NCBI GenBank assembly: GCA_025451145.1
Contig: JANWKX010000178.1
Location: 1-5,385, forward strand
Length of the DNA stretch: 5,385 nt
From: Vampirovibrionales bacterium
GTDB lineage: Bacteria; Cyanobacteriota; Vampirovibrionia; Vampirovibrionales; JAGQHJ01
Direction: 5' to 3'
Position numbers and translations under genes: made by a program
Notes under the pieces: model-generated
What the model saw: the letters and a program-made list of their open reading frames with translations, nothing else
The model's database searches: none
Told to the model about the DNA's origin: nothing
Part shown: in pieces, positions 1 to 5,385 of the stretch
Numbering within the stretch: the stretch's first letter is position 1
Layout of the letters: each line of letters begins with the position of its first letter

Positions 1-502
1 AGGTGTGCAAGTATTCAATGGGATCTTCAATGGTGAGGATATGTTCGCCCCGATTTTCGTTGATCCAGTCGATCATGGCGGCTAATGTTGTGGATTTCCC
101 GCTGCCTGTTGCGCCAGTGACCAAGACTAATCCTCTAGGCTTGGCAGAAACCTCTTTGACCACCGGTGGTAGGCCAAGGCTTTCGAAAGTAGGGACTTTA
201 TTGGTGATGACCCGTAAAGCAGCCGCATAGCAGCCTAACGATTTATAGACGTTGACCCGAAAGCGGCCCACGCCTTGAATGCCGTATGAAAAATCCAATT
301 CCCAATTTTGCTCCAGGGTACGGCGTTGTTCCTGGCTCAGGATGCTAAAGATCAATCGTTGAGATTCTTCCTTGGAGAGCGGCGGCATTTCTGTCCGCAA
401 TAAACGTCCATAAAGTCTTAATATTGGCGGTAATCCAGCGGAAATGTGAATATCGCTGGCTCCCTGCTTCACGGCATCCGAAAGCAATTCTTCAATCAGC
501 AT
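1..502 (-). CDS. pilT: PilT-family type IV pilus retraction ATPase, N-terminal part (cut by window edge)
   Basis: Partial gene: 167 codons are visible, read leftward, and the C-terminal half lies outside the window. The product should be the cytoplasmic hexameric ATPase that powers pilus retraction (twitching motility, DNA uptake). The opening residues (ELL..AVKQGASDIHISAGLPP, about 5-26) are the PilT N-terminal signature. Residues 70-98 (DFSYGIQGVGRFRVNVY, then AAALR) match the PAS-like N-domain. The Walker A loop GATGSGKS is at 130-137, and the Asp box LTIEDPIEY is at about 156-164. Walker B, His box and the C-terminal AIRNLIRE motif fall outside the window, so PilT cannot be fully separated from the paralogue PilU. 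The start at 502 is set by homology: no in-frame ATG, GTG or TTG occurs between it and an upstream in-frame stop. It lacks a well-spaced Shine-Dalgarno; the AAAGGA at 527-522 is 19 nt away and better placed for an out-of-frame ATG at 512. Confidence 0.9.
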   Translation of the reverse strand, partial: MLIEELLSDAVKQGASDIHISAGLPPILRLYGRLLRTEMPPLSKEESQRLIFSILSQEQRRTLEQNWELDFSYGIQGVGRFRVNVYKSLGCYAAALRVITNKVPTFESLGLPPVVKEVSAKPRGLVLVTGATGSGKSTTLAAMIDWINENRGEHILTIEDPIEYLHT

Positions 503-512
503 GCGAGAACAT
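492..512 (-). other. Possible six-codon leader ORF overlapping the pilT start
   Basis: On the minus strand an ATG at 512-510 opens a six-codon frame (MFSHAD) that stops at a TGA at 494-492, inside the first codons of pilT. It is 9 nt from AAAGGA (527-522), a normal Shine-Dalgarno distance, while the pilT ATG at 502 is 19 nt away. The arrangement would suit termination and re-initiation (translational coupling) onto pilT. It could equally be chance, with pilT simply weakly initiated. No experimental or comparative support is visible. Confidence 0.25.
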
Positions 513-534
513 ACTCTCTTTTCCTTTAAAAATT

Positions 535-540
535 ATTGTA
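535..540 (-). promoter_or_regulatory. pilT: Possible -10 box for pilT, no matching -35
   Basis: The minus strand reads TACAAT (5 of 6 to TATAAT) 32 nt before the pilT ATG. No recognisable -35 hexamer lies 16-18 bp upstream; the nearest TTGAAA (555-550) is only 9 bp away. The region is AT-rich, so the match may be chance. Confidence 0.2.
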
Positions 541-560
541 AAACGCAACTTTCAATCAGG

Positions 561-582
561 GGGTCCTCTGAATAGTGGACCC
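561..582. other. Inverted repeat / hairpin in the pilT-recO spacer
   Basis: GGGTCC (561-566) and GGACCC (577-582) form a perfect 6-bp stem around a 10-nt loop, extendable by one G-T pair. No T-tract follows, so it is unlikely to be an intrinsic terminator. It covers the GTG at 575 that would begin the longest recO frame. It could be an operator-like dyad or an RNA hairpin; function unknown. Confidence 0.45.
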
Positions 583-588
583 TGTTGA

Positions 589-616
589 ACGGGTTCGTTT
601 GCATTTGGCAACCCGT
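589..616. other. Second inverted repeat / hairpin upstream of recO
   Basis: ACGGGTT (589-595) and AACCCGT (610-616) form a perfect 7-bp stem with a 14-nt loop, starting 6 bp after the previous dyad. Its right arm overlaps the end of the proposed recO -35 box (605-610), so a DNA-binding protein recognising this dyad would sit on the promoter. No T-tract follows. Confidence 0.4.
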
Positions 617-633
617 GTTTTGAAGGCTAAAAT
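605..633 (+). promoter_or_regulatory. recO: Sigma70-type promoter immediately upstream of recO
   Basis: TTGGCA (605-610) and TAAAAT (628-633) each match the sigma70 consensus at 5 of 6 positions and are separated by exactly 17 bp. The expected transcription start is near 640-641. This coincides with the second in-frame ATG of recO (641) and lies past the first (635), so use of this promoter would give a leaderless message. It competes with reading the GAAGG at 622-626, inside the spacer, as a ribosome binding site. Only one of the two can be right for a given transcript. Confidence 0.45.
622..626 (+). promoter_or_regulatory. recO: Shine-Dalgarno that favours the recO start at 635
   Basis: GAAGG ends 8 nt before the ATG at 635, near-ideal spacing. 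It is the main reason for preferring 635 over the GTG at 575, which would add 20 non-conserved residues. It requires a transcript starting upstream of 622. Confidence 0.5.
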
Positions 634-634
634 A

Positions 635-1429
635 ATGGGTATGACCCATATTGATGCCCAAGCGATTTGCCTGAAAGCAACCCCCTATCGGGAAGCCGAT
701 TATGTGGTTTCATTTTACAGCGCAGAACATGGTGAACTCCGTGCCATTGCCAAGGGGGTTAAAAAAGCGACGAGTAAGCTTGCCGGAGCCTGTGAGGCCT
801 TGACCCTCAATCGTCTTTTTTTGGCAACGGGTCGAAATTTACACACGCTGTGCCATTACGAACGAGTGGCCTCTTTTTCCCACCTTCGAAGTGACCTGGA
901 ACGAATGGCCGTGGCGTCGATTTGTACGGAAATCATACGGCGGCTGGGCCGGGAAAACGATCCAGAAAGCCCCCTGATATTTTCCATCCTGTCTGAGTCA
1001 TTGAGTCAATTGAATGATCCGGCCCAAGATTGGGTTTCCACCTCATTGGTTTTTCATCAGGAGATGCTGAGAGTCACTGGATATACGCCTATTCTGAACC
1101 AATGCGTGAGTTGTGATATCGATATCGATTTACAGGCCTATCCCTATTATGCTTTTTCAAGGGATTTGGGTGGCGTGTTGTGTCACCGGTGCGAAGGACA
1201 GATAAGCCATGTCATTAAGGTCAATGTTTCCTCAGTGACACTGGGGCTGTTGTCTCAGCCCCATCAGCTTGCATTCCAGTGTAATGCCTTAAAGGCGCAT
1301 CGATTTCTGGCCTATTACTGGGGGCATCGCATTGAACAGCCGTTGAAAAGCTTTGATTTTTTATTTCAACTGTTCAGTACGCCAATGGCTTCGCCTCAAG
1401 CTGAACTTGCCTTAGAAACTCATTCCTAG
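635..1429 (+). CDS. recO: DNA repair / recombination mediator RecO
   Basis: A 264-residue protein, close to the usual RecO length of about 240-270. RecO acts in the cytoplasm with RecR (and RecF) to load RecA onto SSB-coated single-stranded DNA and can anneal complementary strands. The N-terminal OB-fold signature is clear: AICLKATPYREAD (about 10-22), then EHGELRAIAKGVKK (31-44). The rest is the helical RecO C-domain, with a zinc-binding site CVSC (C157, C160) and CHRC (C183, C186) as in zinc-containing RecO proteins. The frame is open back to a GTG at 575, but the family normally begins only a few residues before the conserved motif, so the start is set at 635 (ATG with GAAGG 8 nt upstream). 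The ATG at 641 is also possible. The TAG stop overlaps the convergent GHL10 gene. No neighbour suggests a special role. Confidence 0.93.
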   Translation: MGMTHIDAQAICLKATPYREADYVVSFYSAEHGELRAIAKGVKKATSKLAGACEALTLNRLFLATGRNLHTLCHYERVASFSHLRSDLERMAVASICTEIIRRLGRENDPESPLIFSILSESLSQLNDPAQDWVSTSLVFHQEMLRVTGYTPILNQCVSCDIDIDLQAYPYYAFSRDLGGVLCHRCEGQISHVIKVNVSSVTLGLLSQPHQLAFQCNALKAHRFLAYYWGHRIEQPLKSFDFLFQLFSTPMASPQAELALETHS

Positions 1430-4143
1430 TGAATGTTCGCCACGCTGCCGACTTGCCTGTACTGATGAATCGAAGCGACTTGGAAGGTTGTATAATCAAC
1501 CATTCTGACCACTTTCGCCAGAGACTCTTTGAGCACACGGATTTGTAAGCTCAGAACATTGCTATGTTCCAATGTCTTGAGCCTGTCCATCTGGTTGCTG
1601 AGAACCCGAGACTCATCTTTAAGACTGGACAATGTGCTATTGATTTGGAACTCATCTTGAGATTGTTTGAGTACCCCTAGTCGTTGGGCAATCCGGGATA
1701 ACACATCATGAATGGATTGAAGTTGTTGATGGCTTACCGGATTCAAGGTGGATTGTTGAATGGAAGCAGTCACATCCTGAGCTGTTTTGACCAATTCCTG
1801 ACTGGCATAAATCGGGCTCCGATGAGGTGGGATGGCTTTTCGAAGTTTGTAGGGACCTGTTTCCAGGAGTAGTTGCTTATCTCGATCCAACTGGGTAAAG
1901 GCAAACAAGGTGGTTCCCATGACGCCTGTTTGCCGACAAATCTCCAACGTATCCAGTAGCTCAATGGGATTGAGTTTTCGTAAAGATAGCCCCGGGTAAA
2001 CGAGAATCTTATTCCCGGAAATATTATCGATGTAATTCACCAGGCGACGCAAGGACCTTGGGCTTTTGCTATAAGCCATGGGGCTTAAGGTGTCAATCCA
2101 GCCGTATTTTACCCAGGTTTCCCAATCTTGCTGAATCATTCGCATTCTGCCGTTTCTGGTCAGTGGGAATACGGCCGCTGAGAGCTTAAGCTGGGGATTA
2201 ATCGACTTCAAGTGCATGCTTAAATCCCGGACAAAGGTCGTGACTTGAAACGCCTTCCAGGCATCCCAGGCCTTGGTGGTAAAATCCGAAGGCTGGCTTA
2301 AATCCAAACCGGTTTCTGAGCGAAAACGATTGACGGCAAAGTCTTCAAGGCCCATGGGTGTCAGAGGTTTCTGGAATGGATAGCGAATGTAATCCAACTG
2401 TAGCCCGTCCACTTTGTAATTCTGAACAATCTCAGAAAATAAGGATGTTAAAAAAGCTCTGGCTTTAAAGCTGGCCGGGCTCAACCAGTATTCGTATTGT
2501 TCAGGTAAAACCATTTCGCCATGACGTCCTAACAAAGCTTCGCTTGCCATTTCGGGCTTACTTAAAATAGGGCCAGGAAATGACATGGGCTGACCCAGGA
2601 TTTTATTATGGCGCGTATTCCCAACAGCAAAGGTCCAAACCCAGGCATGAAGCTCCATGCCATCTTTATGGGCTTCATCCACGGCAATAGCCAGCGGATC
2701 CCATCCATTGACCTGAGGGTTTTGATCAATTAAATGACTGGGATAAATGGGATAGCCCGCATTAACGGTCTCAAAATAAATGATATTAAACCCTGCTGCT
2801 GCAATGTGCTGGATCAATCGTCTTAAGTTTTGTGGATTTCCTGCTTTGACAATGCTGCCTCTATCCAGCCAGATGGCACGCCCTTCGATTTGGGCATCGG
2901 GGACAAAGTTAAACAAGGATTTGGTCAATATCCCTTTGCTTTGTTCAAAATCGGCAAGGGCTGGACCATAATTCTGTTGAAACCAGGCCGTTTCAAAATG
3001 GCTTTTTGTATCATTAGCTTGGTTCAAAGCGTTTTGAAGGGCCTGTTGCTGGGAAGGATTTGCAGTATTGGCTTGAATCATTTGGCGGATATTGTCCTCC
3101 AAATCGGCGAGTTCTCGCATCCGATCATTATAAAAGCTGGCCATGGCATATTGGGTTTCAACGTTTCGACGTTTATGGAGGGCTTCAGTACTGAGGCCAT
3201 CAAAGTCATAGAGTTCAGAGGGCGTTGAGTCCTGATCCTTGCTAGGGGGGGCTATCGTCTGGGATTTTACGCTGGGGGATGGATTGGGCGGACTGAACAT
3301 AACCTGTTGAGGTGGCTGAGTCGCCATTTTGACAGGAGCTTGCTGGGCAGGTTGAGGCTTGGGTTCAGATTTTACGCTTTTCACTGACAAAGGCGGTTCG
3401 GGTTGGGTAATCACCGCTTGCTGCGTTAATGTTGTGGCAAAAAGTTCCTGAGGAACCACTTGGCTCAAGAGACTTTTCATGGCAACCGGCGATAAGCGGC
3501 GTCCCCAGTTCCAGTTGAATAAAAACACATTCCCCGATTGGACCAATGCCGGGACATGAGAACCCCAAGTCGCCAGAGGTTTTTGATCGGATTCGGCCAG
3601 TAAGATGGGTGACCCAATGGGCAAATAGATGTGCTTCATGGCAAGTTGGGAACTGAGATACAGACCATGATGACTATAGGTCATCCCATGAATATGAAAC
3701 CCCATGGATTCTAGGGCCTCGGTTAATTGAGGCGTACTTTCAGAGAGCATGGGTAAAATAAAGACTTGGGTTGTTTGTGGAAGGGGCTGGGTTTGAAGTG
3801 CCTTGAGAACCGGTATCGCGGATTCATCCATCATGGGAACGAATAGCATGGTCCCCTTATAAGTCGATAATTCTTTCAATTGTATAGTTGAAAAATCACC
3901 AAACACCTGCTTTAATAGTAATAGGAGCGAATCCTTATCACGTGCTTGATGGAGCGATTCGGGCAGGGTTAACTGGGTCTCAGGAAGAATGACGCCCACT
4001 TGAGGATTTTGGGCCTGGCAGGGTACCCATGCCATAGGAATACTCATCATTGCAACGAGTAGCAAGGCTAGCGTGAGAAGCCTATGTCCGAAACGGCAAT
4101 AATCACGAATGATGGGGGTAGCCATTCTGAAAAACTGTTTCAT
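1426..4143 (-). CDS. Secreted multidomain GHL10 (family-10 glycosyl-hydrolase-like) protein
   Basis: A 905-residue protein starting at the ATG at 4143; AGAGGA lies 12 nt upstream, a rather long gap. The same frame extends to a GTG at 4179, which would add 12 residues before the basic N-region. Order of parts: signal peptide with hydrophobic core 22-41 and likely cleavage after A44; an unrecognised alpha/beta domain of alternating strands and helices (about 48-238); a Pro/Gln/Ser/Lys-rich linker (245-310); a helical, coiled-coil-like segment (323-408); a GHL10 barrel (about 420-773); a helical C-terminus (780-883). Barrel motifs seen: FETVNAGYPIYPS (457-469), HAWVWTF (499-505), DGLQLDYIRYP (579-589, D584 the likely acidic active-site residue), DTLSPMAY (684-691) and LVYPGLSLR (714-722). 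Family knowledge: E. coli DigH (YddW), a GHL10 member of about 440 residues, cleaves denuded peptidoglycan glycans. A similar periplasmic or exported glycan-hydrolase role is inferred; the true substrate is unknown. It converges with recO and diverges from the HEAT gene. Confidence 0.85.
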   Translation of the reverse strand: MKQFFRMATPIIRDYCRFGHRLLTLALLLVAMMSIPMAWVPCQAQNPQVGVILPETQLTLPESLHQARDKDSLLLLLKQVFGDFSTIQLKELSTYKGTMLFVPMMDESAIPVLKALQTQPLPQTTQVFILPMLSESTPQLTEALESMGFHIHGMTYSHHGLYLSSQLAMKHIYLPIGSPILLAESDQKPLATWGSHVPALVQSGNVFLFNWNWGRRLSPVAMKSLLSQVVPQELFATTLTQQAVITQPEPPLSVKSVKSEPKPQPAQQAPVKMATQPPQQVMFSPPNPSPSVKSQTIAPPSKDQDSTPSELYDFDGLSTEALHKRRNVETQYAMASFYNDRMRELADLEDNIRQMIQANTANPSQQQALQNALNQANDTKSHFETAWFQQNYGPALADFEQSKGILTKSLFNFVPDAQIEGRAIWLDRGSIVKAGNPQNLRRLIQHIAAAGFNIIYFETVNAGYPIYPSHLIDQNPQVNGWDPLAIAVDEAHKDGMELHAWVWTFAVGNTRHNKILGQPMSFPGPILSKPEMASEALLGRHGEMVLPEQYEYWLSPASFKARAFLTSLFSEIVQNYKVDGLQLDYIRYPFQKPLTPMGLEDFAVNRFRSETGLDLSQPSDFTTKAWDAWKAFQVTTFVRDLSMHLKSINPQLKLSAAVFPLTRNGRMRMIQQDWETWVKYGWIDTLSPMAYSKSPRSLRRLVNYIDNISGNKILVYPGLSLRKLNPIELLDTLEICRQTGVMGTTLFAFTQLDRDKQLLLETGPYKLRKAIPPHRSPIYASQELVKTAQDVTASIQQSTLNPVSHQQLQSIHDVLSRIAQRLGVLKQSQDEFQINSTLSSLKDESRVLSNQMDRLKTLEHSNVLSLQIRVLKESLAKVVRMVDYTTFQVASIHQYRQVGSVANIH
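3245..3251 (-). repeat. Seven-base homopolymer in the GHL10 gene linker
   Basis: Seven G on the plus strand (C on the coding strand) within the Pro-rich linker, encoding Ala-Pro-Pro. The reading frame is intact here. A slip of one base would separate the N-terminal domain from the catalytic barrel. The tract is short for phase variation and may only be a place where sequencing errors occur. Confidence 0.6.
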
Positions 4144-4218
4144 TATTAGCTGTATTCCTCTAATTCTGGTTTTAAACACGATTTGCTAGACATTCGAGAC
4201 CAATAGAGAGTTCACATT

Positions 4219-4893
4219 ATGATTGAAGATGCGATTAATACACTCAGGGAAAAAAAGCAGTCATCACAGACCCGTTTGGATGCTTTGTTGGTTATTGTCG
4301 GCAAATTTGAATCAGACTACTTCCCCTTATTTGAGGAGATTCTTCAGGATCAGGAGGAGGACCCAGGTATCAGAAGTGCCGTGGCTTTGGCTTTAGGTAA
4401 AATCTCTGGAGAGCGTCCTTTCCAAATCTTAAGGCCTCATTCTCAGGATCATAACGATACGGTCAGGAATTATGTGATCCAGGCCTTGGGAATGACTCAC
4501 CAGGAAGCGGCAGCGCCATTGTTGGTCCAGGCCTTACAGGATAAAAGCAATACGGTCTTTGCCAGCGCATCAGAAGCCTTGGGAGAGCTGGGCCATAAAG
4601 CATTGCCTTATCTCATTGATATACTCTCCTCTGGGGCAGCAGATGCCCGCTGTATTGCGGCCTGGCAATTGGGAGAATTACAGGCAGAGCAATCGGTGCC
4701 AGCATTGGTCAAGACCATTCGAAATGAAGAGAGCGTGCCCGTGATTGCCCTTTGTATTTGGGCTTTGGGGGAAATTGGCATGTGCTCCAGTGAAGTGCTT
4801 CAGATTCTGTCAGAGGCCAAAGCAAAACCGGAGCCCGATGTCCGATTAAGAGCCGAAACGGCCATGAAAAAAATTGCCCGTCACACGAACTGA
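4219..4893 (+). CDS. HEAT-repeat protein (PBS-lyase-type repeats)
   Basis: A 224-residue protein with no signal peptide or membrane segment, so probably cytoplasmic. It consists of about six helical HEAT-like repeats at roughly 33-63, 64-95, 97-126, 127-155, 158-187 and 190-222. They carry recurring signatures: RSAVALALGKI (52-62), RNYVIQALG (83-91), ASASEALGEL (115-124), CIAAWQLGEL (145-154), ALCIWALGEIG (177-187) and RLRAETAMKKI (209-219). This pattern matches the PBS-lyase HEAT-like / E-Z family, built for protein-protein binding. Such proteins are often labelled phycobilin lyases, but the repeats alone do not show that, and no phycobiliprotein gene is nearby. The ATG at 4219 follows GAGAG at 4206-4210 by 8 nt. 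It diverges from the GHL10 gene across a 75-bp spacer in which I found no convincing promoter on either strand. Partner and function are unknown. Confidence 0.85.
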   Translation: MIEDAINTLREKKQSSQTRLDALLVIVGKFESDYFPLFEEILQDQEEDPGIRSAVALALGKISGERPFQILRPHSQDHNDTVRNYVIQALGMTHQEAAAPLLVQALQDKSNTVFASASEALGELGHKALPYLIDILSSGAADARCIAAWQLGELQAEQSVPALVKTIRNEESVPVIALCIWALGEIGMCSSEVLQILSEAKAKPEPDVRLRAETAMKKIARHTN

Positions 4894-4930
4894 GTTTGTC
4901 AAACCAATCATCTTGCTACGGAACCTTCTC

Positions 4931-4959
4931 TCGGCAGGCTCGTCAAATCAAGTTACAAT
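4931..4959 (+). promoter_or_regulatory. Likely sigma70-type promoter for the glycine-zipper gene
   Basis: TCGGCA (4931-4936, 4 of 6 to consensus) and TACAAT (4954-4959, 5 of 6) are separated by 17 bp. The expected start near 4966 gives a leader of about 40 nt. It lies in the 112-bp gap after the HEAT gene, suggesting that the downstream gene has its own promoter. No clear intrinsic terminator was seen in this gap, so read-through from the HEAT gene is also possible. Confidence 0.45.
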
Positions 4960-5005
4960 AAAGAAAAATCGTGATTTGTCTGAAGGCATGTTGAGGAGTC
5001 GTGTG

Positions 5006-5385
5006 ATGTTAATTCAAAGCGTAATGACCAGGACCATGGTGCTGTTAGCTCTCACAGGTTGTTTGATGGGGGTTATGCCTCAAGTAAAGGCGGATACGAC
5101 GTATCATAAGGTGTACAATGCTTCCACTCACACGTATCGTTATGTGCCGGATAAGCCCTTAAAAGCCAAGGTTGAGAACAAGCTTCAGGACGCTTGGAAA
5201 AATCCGGTGGTGAAAGACGCGGCCGTGGGTGCTGCTGCCGGAACGGTTCTCAGCTTGTTTGCCGACCATGGCCACGGGTCACTCTTGAAAGGCCTGGGTG
5301 TAGGGGCTTTGGTAGGCGCTGGTACCGGCTATATGGATAAGCATGGGGTTCTGAATGACAAGCCTCTTTTGAAAAGCAGTTTAAA
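5006..5385 (+). CDS. Secreted glycine-zipper protein, possibly a lipoprotein (C-terminus cut by window edge)
   Basis: 126 codons are visible, with no stop before the window edge. The ATG at 5006 has an excellent ribosome binding site: GAGGAG (4993-4998), 7 nt upstream. The N-terminus is a signal peptide, with R9 followed by a hydrophobic stretch to about residue 27. It contains a good lipobox, L16-T-G-C19, which suggests a lipoprotein, but hydrophobic residues continue past the cysteine and VKA (27-29) just before D30 also fits signal peptidase I. Residues 30-70 are polar and Tyr/Lys-rich. Residues 74-110 form two Gly/Ala-rich hydrophobic segments (VGAAAGTVLSLF, then LLKGLGVGALVGAGTG) split by a His/Gly turn, DHGHG (87-91). 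This is the glycine-zipper 2TM pattern of small envelope proteins. It probably sits in or on the cell envelope; specific function is unknown. Confidence 0.75.
   Translation, partial: MLIQSVMTRTMVLLALTGCLMGVMPQVKADTTYHKVYNASTHTYRYVPDKPLKAKVENKLQDAWKNPVVKDAAVGAAAGTVLSLFADHGHGSLLKGLGVGALVGAGTGYMDKHGVLNDKPLLKSSL

Noticed and set aside
3..230. Plus-strand open frame at the left edge
   Set aside because: It is antisense to the PilT Walker A region; the conserved protein is on the minus strand.
575..634. Upstream GTG (575) as the recO start
   Set aside because: It would add 20 residues before the conserved RecO N-terminus, spans two inverted repeats, and is less well supported than the ATG at 635 with its GAAGG at 8 nt. 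Not fully excluded.
2830..3228. Open frame of 132 codons on the plus strand inside the GHL10 gene
   Set aside because: It is antisense to a strongly supported coding region, shows no recognisable domain and starts at an internal ATG without a clear ribosome binding site; best read as a shadow frame.
4144..4179. GTG at 4179 as the GHL10 gene start
   Set aside because: It has no good Shine-Dalgarno, and the ATG at 4143 gives a more normal signal peptide. The AGAGGA before 4143 lies inside the extra 12 codons.
4559..4744. 61-codon plus-strand frame inside the HEAT gene
   Set aside because: It is an out-of-frame shadow of the repeat-bearing frame and shows no independent signal.
4219..4893. Phycocyanobilin lyase (CpcE-like) function for the HEAT protein
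   Set aside because: Only the repeat type points that way. No phycobiliprotein or partner lyase gene is visible, and these repeats occur in many unrelated proteins.
4894..4904. 11-bp palindrome GTTTGTCAAAC just after the HEAT gene stop
   Set aside because: As RNA it gives only a 4-bp AT-rich stem with no T-tract, so it is not a credible terminator; as an operator it is too short to distinguish from chance.

Overview
The window shows an ordinary bacterial chromosomal segment with five protein genes. From left to right they are: the 5' part of a pilT-type retraction ATPase gene (minus strand, running off the left edge); recO (plus); a large secreted protein with a GHL10 / family-10 glycosyl-hydrolase-like domain (minus); a small HEAT-repeat protein (plus); and the start of a secreted glycine-zipper protein (plus, running off the right edge). 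No RNA gene, mobile element, CRISPR array or long repeat was seen. No stretch over 300 bases lacks a gene.

The organism is a diderm-like bacterium with type IV pili and moderate GC. GHL10 proteins with signal peptides, PBS-lyase-type HEAT repeats and PilT together are compatible with the Cyanobacteria / Melainabacteria (Vampirovibrionia) lineage. That placement is an impression from gene content only; nothing here proves it.

Layout. pilT and recO are divergent across about 130 bp. This spacer holds a six-codon mini-ORF overlapping the pilT start, two consecutive hairpins, and a good sigma70-type promoter placed so close to recO that its transcript may be leaderless. recO and the GHL10 gene converge and overlap by 4 bp, sharing a CTAG palindrome that supplies both stop codons. 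The GHL10 gene and the HEAT gene diverge from a 75-bp spacer. A 112-bp spacer with a plausible promoter then leads into the glycine-zipper gene.

Function. RecO is a cytoplasmic recombination mediator and looks unrelated to its neighbours. The GHL10 protein is the most distinctive gene: signal peptide, unrecognised alpha/beta domain, Pro/Gln-rich linker, helical segment, GHL10 barrel and helical C-terminus. By analogy with DigH (YddW), which cleaves denuded peptidoglycan glycans, it is a candidate cell-wall glycan hydrolase. Three of the five genes (PilT, GHL10, glycine zipper) concern the envelope, but nothing shows that they form one pathway. I see no strong evidence for a wholly new system; the best leads are the GHL10 architecture and the unusual translation-start and stop arrangements.
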